From Natronincola ferrireducens (lineage in GTDB: Bacteria; Bacillota; Clostridia; Peptostreptococcales; Natronincolaceae), in contig NZ_FNFP01000001.1 of the NCBI RefSeq assembly GCF_900100845.1, positions 186,001-250,000 on the forward strand: a stretch of 64,000 nt of DNA, given 5' to 3'. Below, piece after piece: positions 1 through 8,439 of the stretch (position 1 is the first letter of the stretch; each line of letters begins with the position of its first letter). The position numbers and the translations under genes were made by a program. The notes under the pieces were generated by a model. The model worked only from the letters and a program-made list of their open reading frames with translations, did no database searches and was not told where the DNA came from.

Positions 1-1
1 A

Positions 2-10
2 TGCTATAAT
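2..10 (+). promoter_or_regulatory. Extended -10 promoter element upstream of rpmE
   Basis: TGCTATAAT is a TGn extended -10 followed by a perfect TATAAT, about 105 bases before the rpmE start. Any -35 box lies outside the window, so this half-promoter is a suggestion only. Confidence 0.4.
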
Positions 11-114
11 GTAGTAGTTAAATTCTTAAGGGATAATATTTACTATTAACTACTTAATAATAAAGAAGTTATCATCATTTCAACATAAGTATTTTAGGGA
101 AAGAGGTGAATACA

Positions 115-312
115 ATGAAAAACGGTATCCATCCAGAATACAATGAAGTAGACGTTTTCTGTGCATGTGGAAACAGCTTCAAAACAAAGTCAACAAAAAA
201 AGAAATCAGAGTTGAAATTTGTTCTGACTGCCATCCTTTCTATTCTGGTAAGCAAAAAGCAGTAGAAAAAGGTGGACGTGTAGAAAAATTCAAGAAAAAA
301 TTTGGTATGTAA
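115..312 (+). CDS. rpmE: 50S ribosomal protein L31, zinc type
   Basis: Small basic protein of the large ribosomal subunit. The 65 residues fit the family length. The C+ (zinc-binding) form is shown by Cys16 and Cys18 (CAC) and Cys36 and Cys39 (CSDCH). I place the start at the ATG at 115 rather than the in-frame GTG at 106, because the AGAGGTG Shine-Dalgarno at 102-108 overlaps that GTG and is well spaced for the ATG. A strong hairpin terminator follows at once, so the gene is probably transcribed alone or ends an upstream operon (rho-rpmE in many Firmicutes). Zinc-type L31 can serve as a zinc reserve in bacteria that also carry a Cys-less paralogue; none is seen here. Confidence 0.96.
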   Translation: MKNGIHPEYNEVDVFCACGNSFKTKSTKKEIRVEICSDCHPFYSGKQKAVEKGGRVEKFKKKFGM

Positions 313-333
313 GATTCCTAAATAGATGTAATC

Positions 334-373
334 AATCAAGGTTAGAAGGGACCCTTTCTAACCTTGATTTTTT
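334..373 (+). terminator. Intrinsic terminator of rpmE
   Basis: Perfect 14-bp inverted repeat (AATCAAGGTTAGAA and its complement) around a short GC-containing loop, followed by a run of T. It lies 22 bases past the rpmE stop. Confidence 0.9.
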
Positions 374-457
374 GTATAACAAAGATCTTCTTTGATGACA
401 AGTAGAAGTGGGCTTTAATGCTAGAGGTTGTCTAGAATCTAAAGAGGAGATGAGACA

Positions 458-1045
458 ATGGTAGATATAGTAGAATATTCTAAGCGGGGTAGTATAGAAG
501 TTATTGTAGGACCTATGTATGCTGGAAAAAGCGAGGAACTGATTCGAAGGGTAAATAGGGCGAAGATAGCTGATTTGAAGGTATTGACCTTTAAGCCAGC
601 CATTGATGATAGATATTGCAGCAACAATATTACCTCCCATAATGGTAAAAAGATGGGGTGTACAGTAGTAGAAAGTGCCAAAGAAATCAAGGAATACATA
701 GAGAAGGAAGACTTTGATGTCTTGGCCATTGATGAGGTTCAGTTTTTTGGTGAAGGTGTTATAGAAATCTGCCAAAAAGCTGCTGAAGAAGGAAAACGGG
801 TTATTGTCTCTGGTTTAGATATGGACTTTAGGGGAGAGCCCTTTAATGTCACACCAAACCTTATGGCCATAGGAGAATATGTTACAAAGCTGACGGCCAT
901 CTGTAGGGTATGTAAAATGCCTGCCACCAGAACCCAAAGACTTGTTAATGGAGAGCCGGCTAAGTACAGTGATCCCATCATTATGGTGGGGGCTAAGGAG
1001 AGCTATGAAGCAAGGTGTAGAAGGTGCCATAGGGTAATTAAATAG
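458..1045 (+). CDS. tdk: Thymidine kinase (type II)
   Basis: Phosphorylates thymidine to dTMP in the salvage pathway. The 195 residues match the type II family. The P-loop GPMYAGKS lies at residues 18-25, the DEVQFF motif with the likely catalytic acid at 92-97, and the structural zinc site is Cys149/Cys152 (CRVC) and Cys187/Cys190 (CRRC). A clear AGAGGAG lies about 8 bases before the ATG. It follows rpmE as in Bacillus and many clostridia, and has its own terminator downstream. Confidence 0.96.
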   Translation: MVDIVEYSKRGSIEVIVGPMYAGKSEELIRRVNRAKIADLKVLTFKPAIDDRYCSNNITSHNGKKMGCTVVESAKEIKEYIEKEDFDVLAIDEVQFFGEGVIEICQKAAEEGKRVIVSGLDMDFRGEPFNVTPNLMAIGEYVTKLTAICRVCKMPATRTQRLVNGEPAKYSDPIIMVGAKESYEARCRRCHRVIK

Positions 1046-1051
1046 GATTTT

Positions 1052-1095
1052 AAAAGATATCTATGGGATTTTATAGGGATAGGTATCTTTTTTTG
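1052..1095 (+). terminator. Intrinsic terminator of tdk
   Basis: A 13-bp stem (AAAAGATATCTAT pairing with ATAGGTATCTTTT, one G-U) followed by a T run, starting 7 bases after the tdk stop. Confidence 0.8.
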
Positions 1096-1544
1096 TCTAA
1101 AAACCAGTCCCGTTATTCTATTAGCCAGTTGAAGCTATAGGGTATATTGCTATACTATGATGGATTGTAGCTACTTATAAGCAACAAATTTCAAGGGATG
1201 CCACTTATGTGTATCATAATGAGCCACTATTTCAAATAGACAATATATATGCAACAGTTCAAAACAATAAAATTTTTAGAAAATTATTGACAAATATTGT
1301 GGAACAATATATTATTTAAGATAGATACATCATATGAAACACAATGTATCAAAATGAAACAAAGCAAGACCTTCAATTGGAGTTTAGGAACAAAAAATAT
1401 GGAGGTTTTGAAAATGCTTGGCTAATGCTGTTTGCTATTTCATCCTGGTTTTGACACTTAATGTTGATAAAAAGGGGAAGGAGGGTGGAGATAGGGGCTA
1501 AGCATGATTTTGGTGATATAAAAGAAAAAGAGGAGGGAATTATT
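1096..1544 (+). other. Long leader region between tdk and the liv-dha cassette
   Basis: About 450 bases with no convincing gene. It holds a consensus promoter with an embedded palindrome at 1287-1315, then a roughly 220-base transcribed leader. Tiny in-frame ATG runs in the leader (for example a 23-codon run at 1353) have no ribosome binding site. I recognise no riboswitch class. Confidence 0.5.
1287..1315 (+). promoter_or_regulatory. Sigma-A promoter of the liv-dha cassette with a palindrome in the spacer
   Basis: The -35 TTGACA (1287-1292) and -10 TATTAT (1310-1315) are 17 bases apart. The spacer carries a perfect inverted repeat, ATATTGT-GGA-ACAATAT (1294-1310), which reaches the first base of the -10. 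A repressor bound there would block RNA polymerase; a MerR-type activator is the alternative. Transcription would begin near 1322 and read into the substrate-binding protein gene. Confidence 0.65.
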
Positions 1545-2687
1545 GTGAAAAAAATAATAGGGTTTATGTTAATAGTTGTGTTGTTAACAACCACGCTTGT
1601 GGGATGTGGCCAGTCTGCTGGAGGTAGTAATGCAGGTGAACAAGATGCTGGAGTTATCAAAATTGCTGTTGCAGGTCCGTTGACAGGTGATTTTGCAGAG
1701 TATGGTACTGGCTTTAAAAATGCTGTTGAGCTTCAGGTAGCCGAGTGGAATAATGCCGGTGGTGTTCTTGGAAAACAAATTGAAATAGTTGTATATGATG
1801 ATAAAAACAATGGCGAAGAGGCAGCTACCATTGCTGAGAGAATTGCTTCTGACAAGGATATTATGGCGGTAATAGGACACTTTGCCAGTGGCGTATGTAT
1901 GGCGGCTTCCCCAACCTATCAGGAAAACGGTATCATCAATGTATCGCCTTCCGCATCGCATCCTGACTTTACAAAAGAAGGGGACTTTATTTTTAGAAAC
2001 AATACTGTAATCAATGTAGAGGCTCAAGTGGCTGTTGATCTTGCGTTAAACACCTTAGACAAGAAAAAAGTAGGTATCCTTTCAGTAAGAACCGACTGGG
2101 GAACAAATACTGCAGAAATTACTAAAGGTCTAGTAGAAGCTGGAGGAGGAACCGTCGTTGAACACCAAGAGGTTGTTGATGGCACCATTGACTTTGGACC
2201 AAATATTACAAGATTACATAATGCAGGGGCTGATGTAGTGATTGTTGTAGCTATGTACAATACACTAGCACCGTTTGCAACCCAATATAAAGCAGTTAAT
2301 CCTAATATTGATCTGGTAGGATTCTCCAATGCCTACAGTCAACAATTAATTGATCTTGCAAAAGAAAATGCTGAAAATATTCATTTCCCTACAATCTTTT
2401 TCCATGGCAGTTCAGATCCAGCTATTCAAGCTTATGTAAAGGCTTATGAAGATAAATTTGGTTCTAGTTCAAGTAGTTTGACTGCCCAAGCCTATGATAG
2501 TGCAGGTATTATTTTAGAGGCTATTGAAGCTGCTGGAAAGGCTGATCGCAGAGCCATAAGAGACGAACTTTATAAAATGGTTTATTCAGGTGTAACTGGT
2601 CAAACTAGCTTCAATGATATAGGAGATGCTATTAAGAGCTTTACAACTGTTAAAATCGAAAATGGTGTTTTTGTAGAGGTGCAATAA
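1545..2687 (+). CDS. ABC transporter substrate-binding lipoprotein, branched-chain amino acid type
   Basis: Extracytoplasmic receptor of an ABC importer (Peripla_BP_6/LivJ-like). The GTG at 1545 is chosen because AGGAGGGA lies just upstream and the product then begins with a short basic n-region, a hydrophobic core and a lipobox LVGC with Cys21 as the lipidated residue. The mature part starts near IKIAVAGPLTGDFAEYG, typical of these receptors, followed by the two-lobe fold (380 residues in all). It is first in a run of five transport genes. The true ligand is not necessarily an amino acid: this family binds many small molecules, and the downstream DhaK/DhaL and ATC-hydrolase-like genes suggest a specialised substrate. 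Confidence 0.9.
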   Translation: MKKIIGFMLIVVLLTTTLVGCGQSAGGSNAGEQDAGVIKIAVAGPLTGDFAEYGTGFKNAVELQVAEWNNAGGVLGKQIEIVVYDDKNNGEEAATIAERIASDKDIMAVIGHFASGVCMAASPTYQENGIINVSPSASHPDFTKEGDFIFRNNTVINVEAQVAVDLALNTLDKKKVGILSVRTDWGTNTAEITKGLVEAGGGTVVEHQEVVDGTIDFGPNITRLHNAGADVVIVVAMYNTLAPFATQYKAVNPNIDLVGFSNAYSQQLIDLAKENAENIHFPTIFFHGSSDPAIQAYVKAYEDKFGSSSSSLTAQAYDSAGIILEAIEAAGKADRRAIRDELYKMVYSGVTGQTSFNDIGDAIKSFTTVKIENGVFVEVQ

Positions 2688-2753
2688 CAAGGATAGTATA
2701 GAAAAATCCATAAAGCATTAGGCAGTATATAACATAAACAAGGGGGTGTAAGC

Positions 2754-3629
2754 TTGATAGTACAGCAACTAATGAATGGTTTGGCTTTAGGGATGGTGTA
2801 TGCACTAATTGCAGTAGGATATTCCCTGGTCTTTGGAATTTTAAGACTGGTGAATTTTTCCCATGGATCAGTTTACGCATTTGGTGCCCATATGGCGTTG
2901 CTTTTCGTGGCTATGGAATTTGGTGTGGTGCCAGCTTTAATTCTAAGTATAGTGTTTACTGGCATATTAGGAATGGCCATTGACAAGATTGCCTTGGCCC
3001 CCCTTAGGGCTAAAAATTCAAAGGGTATAGCAGCGTTAATTACAACGATTGGTATTTCCTACATTATCCAAAACCTTCTTATGATTGTATTTGGAAGTGA
3101 AACCAAATATTTTCCTAAGCTATTTGATTATGGCAATATCCATATAGGTGGCTTTAGCCTAAATACCACACAACTATTTATATTTGGTGTATCTCTAATG
3201 TTACTTTTATTACTTACTTTTATTATAAGAAAAACCAAAATAGGTCTTGCTATGAGGGCGGTAGAGCAAAACCCAAAGGCCGCCAATCTAATGGGTATAG
3301 ACGTAAACTTTATAATAAGCTTTACCTTCTTTTTAGGAGGGGCTTCGGCGGCTATTGCCGGAACTTTAATAAGCGGATATTATCAGGTCGTTTATCCGAC
3401 AATGGGTTTTCTAGCAGGACTTAAGGCCTTCTCTGCTGCAGTATTAGGTGGAATTGGTATATTACATGGTTCGATTATAGGAGGATTGGTGGTAGGTGTT
3501 TCTGAAAGCTATGCTGCTGCTTTTCTTGGAGGAAGCTATAGGGATGCTGTAGCATTTATTATCCTCATTATCGTTCTTCTTGTAAAACCAACGGGCTTAT
3601 TTGGAAAGAAAGGTGTTGTAAAGGTATAG
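2754..3629 (+). CDS. livH: ABC transporter permease, LivH type
   Basis: First of two membrane subunits of the importer; 291 residues, hydrophobic throughout with about eight predicted helices. The N-terminal stretch (NGLALGMVYALIAVGYSLVF) is the standard LivH opening. The TTG start at 2754 is preceded by AGGGGGTG at a good distance. It lies 66 bases after the receptor gene and 4 bases before livM, so it is co-transcribed. Assignment to the family is firm; substrate is unknown. Confidence 0.92.
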   Translation: MIVQQLMNGLALGMVYALIAVGYSLVFGILRLVNFSHGSVYAFGAHMALLFVAMEFGVVPALILSIVFTGILGMAIDKIALAPLRAKNSKGIAALITTIGISYIIQNLLMIVFGSETKYFPKLFDYGNIHIGGFSLNTTQLFIFGVSLMLLLLLTFIIRKTKIGLAMRAVEQNPKAANLMGIDVNFIISFTFFLGGASAAIAGTLISGYYQVVYPTMGFLAGLKAFSAAVLGGIGILHGSIIGGLVVGVSESYAAAFLGGSYRDAVAFIILIIVLLVKPTGLFGKKGVVKV

Positions 3630-3633
3630 GACT

Positions 3634-4716
3634 ATGAAAAATATATATTTTGCTAACAATCAACTTTTCAGTAAATTAAGTGAAAAAGTAAGGAGCATCA
3701 CCGCTAATACCAAAGTAAACTACTGTGTTTTGGTTGGTTTACTATTAGCTTTACCCTATATCATCAGTTCCCAATATCTTTTAAGAATTGTCATTATGAT
3801 AGGTATATATAGTATATTGGCCTTATCGTTGGGTCTTGTTACAGGATATGCTGGACAAATATCTTTAGGACATGCAGCTTTTTATGCAATAGGTGCCTAC
3901 ACCTCCGCTGTCATTAGTGTTAACTTTGGCATTAGCTTCTTTATTACAGCACCTATTGCAGCTATTGTTGCAGCCTTATGTGGATTGTTATTGGGACTAC
4001 CTACCTTAAGGCTTTCGGGAACTTACTTAGCAATTACTACACTAGGATTTTGTGAAATAGTAAGGATGGTATTGCTTAATTGGGATCCAGTTACAAATGG
4101 ACCCTTAGGGATTTCTAGAATTCCAAGACCCTCTTTGTTTGGTTTGGATCTTACCCTAGCAAATAACGGTATGTATTACTTGATGTTGGTATTTTTAGCA
4201 TTGACGGTTTTAACAGTTATGGCCATTGTTAGGTCTAAGATGGGTCGAGCCATGACAGCCATTAGAGAAGATGAATTAGCGGCAACCATGATGGGAATTA
4301 AAACCACAACCTATAAAGTTATTGCCTTTGTGGTATCTGCCTTTTTTTCTGGACTTGCCGGTGCCTTCTATGCCCATATGATAAGATTCATTGACCCCAA
4401 CACCTTTACCTTTGATACTTCTATCATGATTTTAAGTATTGTTATTTTAGGGGGTATGGGTACGATTAAAGGTATGTTTTTAGGCTCCATTATTTTGGTT
4501 TCATTTCCAGAGGTTTTAAGATTTTTACAGGAATATAGATTTGTTGTTTATGGATTTGTCTTAGTTATGATGATGAGATTTCGTCCCCAAGGTATTTTAG
4601 GAGGACAACAAAAATCTGAATATAAGCTTCCTAAAGGGGTTGTAGTTGATAGGGATCAAAACCCATCCCCTGTAGAAAAAGGGAAAGCAATTCATACAGT
4701 AGAGGAAGGGATATGA
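3634..4716 (+). CDS. livM: ABC transporter permease, LivM type
   Basis: Second membrane subunit of the importer, 360 residues. After a roughly 30-residue polar N-terminus come multiple helices, with the conserved SLGHAAFYAIGAYTSA region and the LPTLRLSGTYLAI segment of LivM. The polar 30-residue C-terminus is longer than in many homologues. The stop and the livG start lie within ATATGATATGG, indicating tight translational coupling. Confidence 0.92.
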   Translation: MKNIYFANNQLFSKLSEKVRSITANTKVNYCVLVGLLLALPYIISSQYLLRIVIMIGIYSILALSLGLVTGYAGQISLGHAAFYAIGAYTSAVISVNFGISFFITAPIAAIVAALCGLLLGLPTLRLSGTYLAITTLGFCEIVRMVLLNWDPVTNGPLGISRIPRPSLFGLDLTLANNGMYYLMLVFLALTVLTVMAIVRSKMGRAMTAIREDELAATMMGIKTTTYKVIAFVVSAFFSGLAGAFYAHMIRFIDPNTFTFDTSIMILSIVILGGMGTIKGMFLGSIILVSFPEVLRFLQEYRFVVYGFVLVMMMRFRPQGILGGQQKSEYKLPKGVVVDRDQNPSPVEKGKAIHTVEEGI

Positions 4717-4717
4717 T

Positions 4718-5479
4718 ATGGCATTCCTTGAAGTGAAAGATGTAACAAAACAATTTGGTGGACTTCTTGCCGTTGATAAGGTTTCCTTAGAGGTCAACAA
4801 AGGAGAAATAATAAGTATTATAGGTCCTAATGGTGCTGGCAAAACAACACTTTTCAATATGTTAACAGGGGTTTACACCTTGACTGAAGGTGAAATTATC
4901 CTTGACGGAAAACCAATACACAATCTTCCACCCCAAGAAATTGTTAAGGCTGGATTAGCCAGGACATTTCAAAACATCAGACTTTTTGGGGATATGAGGG
5001 TTATTGAAAATGTTTTGGTAGGAATGCATATCAATACGGAGTACAATTTCTTTGATTTGCTATTTAGGACAAAACGATTTCGAAATTTAGAGAGGGAAAA
5101 ACATCAAGTAGCAATAGAAATCCTTGATTCAATAGGCCTTAAATCTAAGATGCACAACTATGCTACTAATTTACCCTATGGTGATCAGAGGAGATTAGAG
5201 ATAGCTCGAGCTATCTCCACCGATGCACAAATTCTTCTGTTAGATGAACCGGCAGCTGGGATGAATCCCAATGAATCGGAGGAACTGTTGAATTTTATTA
5301 AGACATTAAGGGATAAAGGCTATACCATCATACTGATTGAGCATGATATGAACGTTGTTATGAATATTTCCGATAGGATTTATGTCATCGACCACGGTAA
5401 AAAAATTGCTGAAGGTTTGCCATCGGACATTGCCAACAATAAACGGGTAATCGAGGCATATCTTGGAAGGAGTGAATAG
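4718..5479 (+). CDS. livG: ABC transporter ATP-binding protein, LivG type
   Basis: Cytoplasmic ATPase of the importer, 253 residues. Walker A is GPNGAGKTT near residues 36-44, the Q-loop region is ARTFQNIRLF, and Walker B is LLLDEPAAGMNP followed by the H-loop in EHDM. The signature is YGDQRRLEIARA, the atypical form usual in LivG proteins, rather than LSGGQ. It sits between livM and livF with 1-2 base gaps. Confidence 0.93.
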   Translation: MAFLEVKDVTKQFGGLLAVDKVSLEVNKGEIISIIGPNGAGKTTLFNMLTGVYTLTEGEIILDGKPIHNLPPQEIVKAGLARTFQNIRLFGDMRVIENVLVGMHINTEYNFFDLLFRTKRFRNLEREKHQVAIEILDSIGLKSKMHNYATNLPYGDQRRLEIARAISTDAQILLLDEPAAGMNPNESEELLNFIKTLRDKGYTIILIEHDMNVVMNISDRIYVIDHGKKIAEGLPSDIANNKRVIEAYLGRSE

Positions 5480-5481
5480 CC

Positions 5482-6189
5482 GTGCTAGTAGTTAAGAACT
5501 TAAATACCTATTACGGAAATATCCATGCCCTTAAGGGGGTTAGCCTAGAAGTAAAAGAGGGGGAAATTGTCACCCTTATAGGTAGCAATGGTGCTGGTAA
5601 AAGTACCACCTTAGGAAGTGTTACAGGGTTATTAAAGACCAGCTCTGGAGAAGTATGGTTTAAGGAGGAAAACATCACCAATGCTCCTCCTTCAGAAATT
5701 GTGAAAAAGGGTATAAGTCTTTCCCCGGAGGGTCGGGAGGTTTTTCCTGCCCTGACGGTGGAGGAAAATCTTCAATTGGGGGCTTATATAAGAAAAGACA
5801 AACAAAACATTGCAGAATCCTATGATAGGGTCTATGATTTGTTTCCACGACTGTTTGAAAGGAAGAAACAACAGGCAGGCACCTTATCCGGTGGTGAACA
5901 GCAAATGCTGGCCATAGGTAGAGGATTAATGTCAATGCCGAAATTGCTCTTATTGGATGAGCCTTCCTTAGGTCTTGCTCCCAACCTAGTGCTTATGATT
6001 TTTGATTTGATTGTTTCAATTAATCAACAGGGTACTACTGTATTGTTGGTTGAGCAAAATGCCAATATGGCATTGTCCATTGCCCATCGAGGCTATGTTT
6101 TAGAAACCGGCAAGGTAACCTTGACGGATGATGCCAAAGCATTAAGCGATAATGATATGGTTAGAAGGGCTTATTTAGGAAACATTTAA
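5482..6189 (+). CDS. livF: ABC transporter ATP-binding protein, LivF type
   Basis: Second ATPase of the importer, 235 residues. It has GSNGAGKST (Walker A), LSGGEQQMLAIGR (signature), LLLDEPSLGLAP (Walker B) and the closing VEQNANMAL segment characteristic of LivF. The start is GTG, two bases after the livG stop. An AT-rich gap of about 45 bases separates it from the next gene, with no terminator, so transcription probably continues into the enzyme genes. Confidence 0.93.
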   Translation: MLVVKNLNTYYGNIHALKGVSLEVKEGEIVTLIGSNGAGKSTTLGSVTGLLKTSSGEVWFKEENITNAPPSEIVKKGISLSPEGREVFPALTVEENLQLGAYIRKDKQNIAESYDRVYDLFPRLFERKKQQAGTLSGGEQQMLAIGRGLMSMPKLLLLDEPSLGLAPNLVLMIFDLIVSINQQGTTVLLVEQNANMALSIAHRGYVLETGKVTLTDDAKALSDNDMVRRAYLGNI

Positions 6190-6235
6190 AATTTAAATAT
6201 AAAATATAAAATATAAAAAATGGAGGTATGTCATT

Positions 6236-6721
6236 ATGTGTCAAGCATGTGAATGTGAAAAAACGTATACACAAGAGGAACTTACAGAGGCTTTTAGAAG
6301 TGCAATTGAGGATAGGGGAAGATGGTTTTATTTATTACATAAGTATACACCAGAGGGATTTGATGAAATAGCTGAGAAGGCAATAACTGAATTTGGTATT
6401 GCAAAGGGTAAAGGTTTAGGAGAATGTAAAACTGCTAAGGATTTTGCAAATGGGATTTTAACAGGTCATGCCCGTGAAGCATTTGCTATGGAGCCAATCA
6501 AGCTGGAGGAAGATGAAAGTGTCATTAAGTTCCGTCACTGTGCCCTTGTAGAAGCATGGAAAAAGCTTGGTTGTTCAAAGGAGGAAGTTGCACATCTATG
6601 TGATCTAGCTTGCTTTGGGGACTTTGGCATGGTGAGTGTATTCCCAGAATTAAAGCTTGAGTTTAAGCAACTTTTAGCTAGAGGAGAAGAATGCTGCGAA
6701 ATGGTTATTACAAAAAAATAG
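6236..6721 (+). CDS. L-2-amino-thiazoline-4-carboxylic acid hydrolase (ATC hydrolase) family protein
   Basis: 161 residues. The C-terminal half has the pattern I associate with the ATC-hydrolase family: RHCALVEAW, then a Cys-containing LCDLACFGDFG, a PELKLEF segment and a terminal GEECCEMVI. Founding members hydrolyse a cyclic thiazoline to a cysteine derivative, but most relatives in anaerobes are uncharacterised and sit next to transporters, as here. The Cys-rich N-terminus (CQACEC) is unusual and could bind metal. GGAGG lies 8-10 bases before the ATG. It is 15 bases upstream of dhaK, so it very likely shares that operon. The fold call is moderately sure; the substrate is not known. Confidence 0.7.
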   Translation: MCQACECEKTYTQEELTEAFRSAIEDRGRWFYLLHKYTPEGFDEIAEKAITEFGIAKGKGLGECKTAKDFANGILTGHAREAFAMEPIKLEEDESVIKFRHCALVEAWKKLGCSKEEVAHLCDLACFGDFGMVSVFPELKLEFKQLLARGEECCEMVITKK

Positions 6722-6736
6722 TTAGGGTGATAAATC

Positions 6737-7720
6737 ATGAAAAAAATAATTAATAATCCTAATCATGTTGTAACAGAAATGCTTCAAGGTATTGTAAAGG
6801 CCCATCCTGAACTTCAATACTTTGAGGGGGTTGAAGTAATCTGTAAAAAAGATAAGAAGAAAAAAGTAGGACTTGTATCAGGGGGGGGTAGTGGCCATGA
6901 GCCCGCCCATGCAGGTTATGTAGGAACAGGTATGTTGGATGCAGCTGTATCTGGCAATGTGTTTGCATCACCATCCCCCGATAGGGTTTTGAAGGGTATT
7001 CAAGAGGCCAACACTGGTGAAGGGGTTCTTCTAATTATCAAAAACTACTCTGGAGATATTATGAATTTTGATATGGCTAAGGAATTGGCAGAAATGGAAG
7101 GAATCAGGGTAGAGTCAGTGGTGGTTAAGGATGACGTAGCTGTGAAGGACAGTACTTATTCTACTGGAAGAAGAGGGATTGCTGGTACTGTATTTGTCCA
7201 TAAATTAGCCGGTGCTAAATCAGAAACTGGAGCTAGTTTAGATGAGGTGAAAAGAGTAGCAGAAAAAACCATCACAAATATCCGTAGTATGGGTATGGCT
7301 ATGACCCCTTGTACATTACCTGCTGTTGGTAAGCCAGGGTTTGTATTGGAAGAAAATGAAGTAGAAATTGGCATGGGAATCCACGGAGAACCAGGGGTTG
7401 AAAAAACCACCATAAAAACCGCTGTTGAGCTTGCAGAAATTTTGTGCAACAAAATTCTTGATGATTATGATTATGAAGGAAGCGAAGTTGCTTTAATGGT
7501 CAATGGACTTGGGGCCACTCCTTTAATGGAATTATACATTTTAAACAATGAAGTTGAGAAGGTTTTATCTAAGCATAATATTAAAATTCATAAAACCTTT
7601 GTAGGAAACTATATGACAGCCCTTGAGATGGCCGGTTGTTCCATTACTTTACTCAAGCTTGATGATGAACTAAAAGAACTGCTGGATGCTCCTTGTGATA
7701 CACCAGCAATGAAAGTTTAG
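6737..7720 (+). CDS. dhaK: Dihydroxyacetone kinase subunit DhaK homologue
   Basis: Substrate-binding subunit of a Dha-type kinase. DhaK holds its hydroxy-ketone or aldehyde substrate through a hemiaminal bond to a histidine. Here that residue is His216 in MGIHGEPG, and the partner aspartate is Asp109 in NYSGDIMNF; SGGGSGHEPAHAG near residue 48 is the sugar-pocket loop. Length 327 is normal. The stop abuts the dhaL leader. No DhaM phosphotransferase gene is present, so the phosphate donor may be ATP, or a PTS protein encoded elsewhere. The substrate may not be dihydroxyacetone, since DhaK homologues are known for other C3-C4 ketoses. Confidence 0.9.
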   Translation: MKKIINNPNHVVTEMLQGIVKAHPELQYFEGVEVICKKDKKKKVGLVSGGGSGHEPAHAGYVGTGMLDAAVSGNVFASPSPDRVLKGIQEANTGEGVLLIIKNYSGDIMNFDMAKELAEMEGIRVESVVVKDDVAVKDSTYSTGRRGIAGTVFVHKLAGAKSETGASLDEVKRVAEKTITNIRSMGMAMTPCTLPAVGKPGFVLEENEVEIGMGIHGEPGVEKTTIKTAVELAEILCNKILDDYDYEGSEVALMVNGLGATPLMELYILNNEVEKVLSKHNIKIHKTFVGNYMTALEMAGCSITLLKLDDELKELLDAPCDTPAMKV

Positions 7721-7729
7721 GTGATAACT

Positions 7730-8371
7730 ATGGAGATAAAGATCAATACTAAAAAGTATATTGAATATATTGAAATGGCAGCGAAAAAGATTGAAGCCAG
7801 CAAGGATTATGTCACAGAGCTGGACTCCATAACCGGTGATGGAGATCATTGGGTGAATATGAACATGGGATTTGAAAAATTAGTGGAAACCAAAGAAGAA
7901 CTGGCCACTATGGACTTGGGACCATTGTTTCAAAAAATTGGTATGCTGCTGATGTCTACTGTAGGAGGATCTTCTGGAGTATTATACGGAAGTGCTTATA
8001 TAAAAGCAGCTAAAACCATCGGTGATCAGAAGGAAATGGATATCAATCTATTATGTGATGTATTGGAAGCAAAGGTAAATGCCATTATGGAACGTGGCAA
8101 TGCTAAGCCAGGATGTAAAACCATGATTGATACATTGTATCCAGCTGTGACTGCTTTAAAGGAAGCTTTAGAAAAGGGATTGAATGACTATGATGCTTTA
8201 CAAGCTTTAAAGCAGGCGGCAATTGATGGAATGAACAGCACGAAGGATATGGAGGCCCTTAAGGGTAGAGCTTGTTATCAATCAAACAAAGGTGCAGGGC
8301 ATATTGATCCAGGAGCTGTCACCATGTGTTACCAAATAGAAGTTTTAGTTGAATGTTTATGTAAAGAATAG
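7730..8371 (+). CDS. dhaL: Dihydroxyacetone kinase subunit DhaL homologue
   Basis: Nucleotide-binding subunit pairing with DhaK. The three Mg-binding aspartates are present in DSITGDGDH (Asp32, Asp37, Asp39), with GGSSGVLYG and GNAKPGCKTMIDTL as the nucleotide-site loops. The DGDH is followed by Trp instead of the usual Gly. I use the ATG at 7730, since AGGTGA at 7719-7724 is properly spaced for it, rather than the GTG at 7721 which overlaps that site. 213 residues is normal for the free-standing subunit. Confidence 0.9.
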   Translation: MEIKINTKKYIEYIEMAAKKIEASKDYVTELDSITGDGDHWVNMNMGFEKLVETKEELATMDLGPLFQKIGMLLMSTVGGSSGVLYGSAYIKAAKTIGDQKEMDINLLCDVLEAKVNAIMERGNAKPGCKTMIDTLYPAVTALKEALEKGLNDYDALQALKQAAIDGMNSTKDMEALKGRACYQSNKGAGHIDPGAVTMCYQIEVLVECLCKE

Positions 8372-8439
8372 TAAACTGATTGTAACAAAAGGTGTTAAAT
8401 AAGCAGTAAATACCCTATCATTATTTAAGGTGATATTCA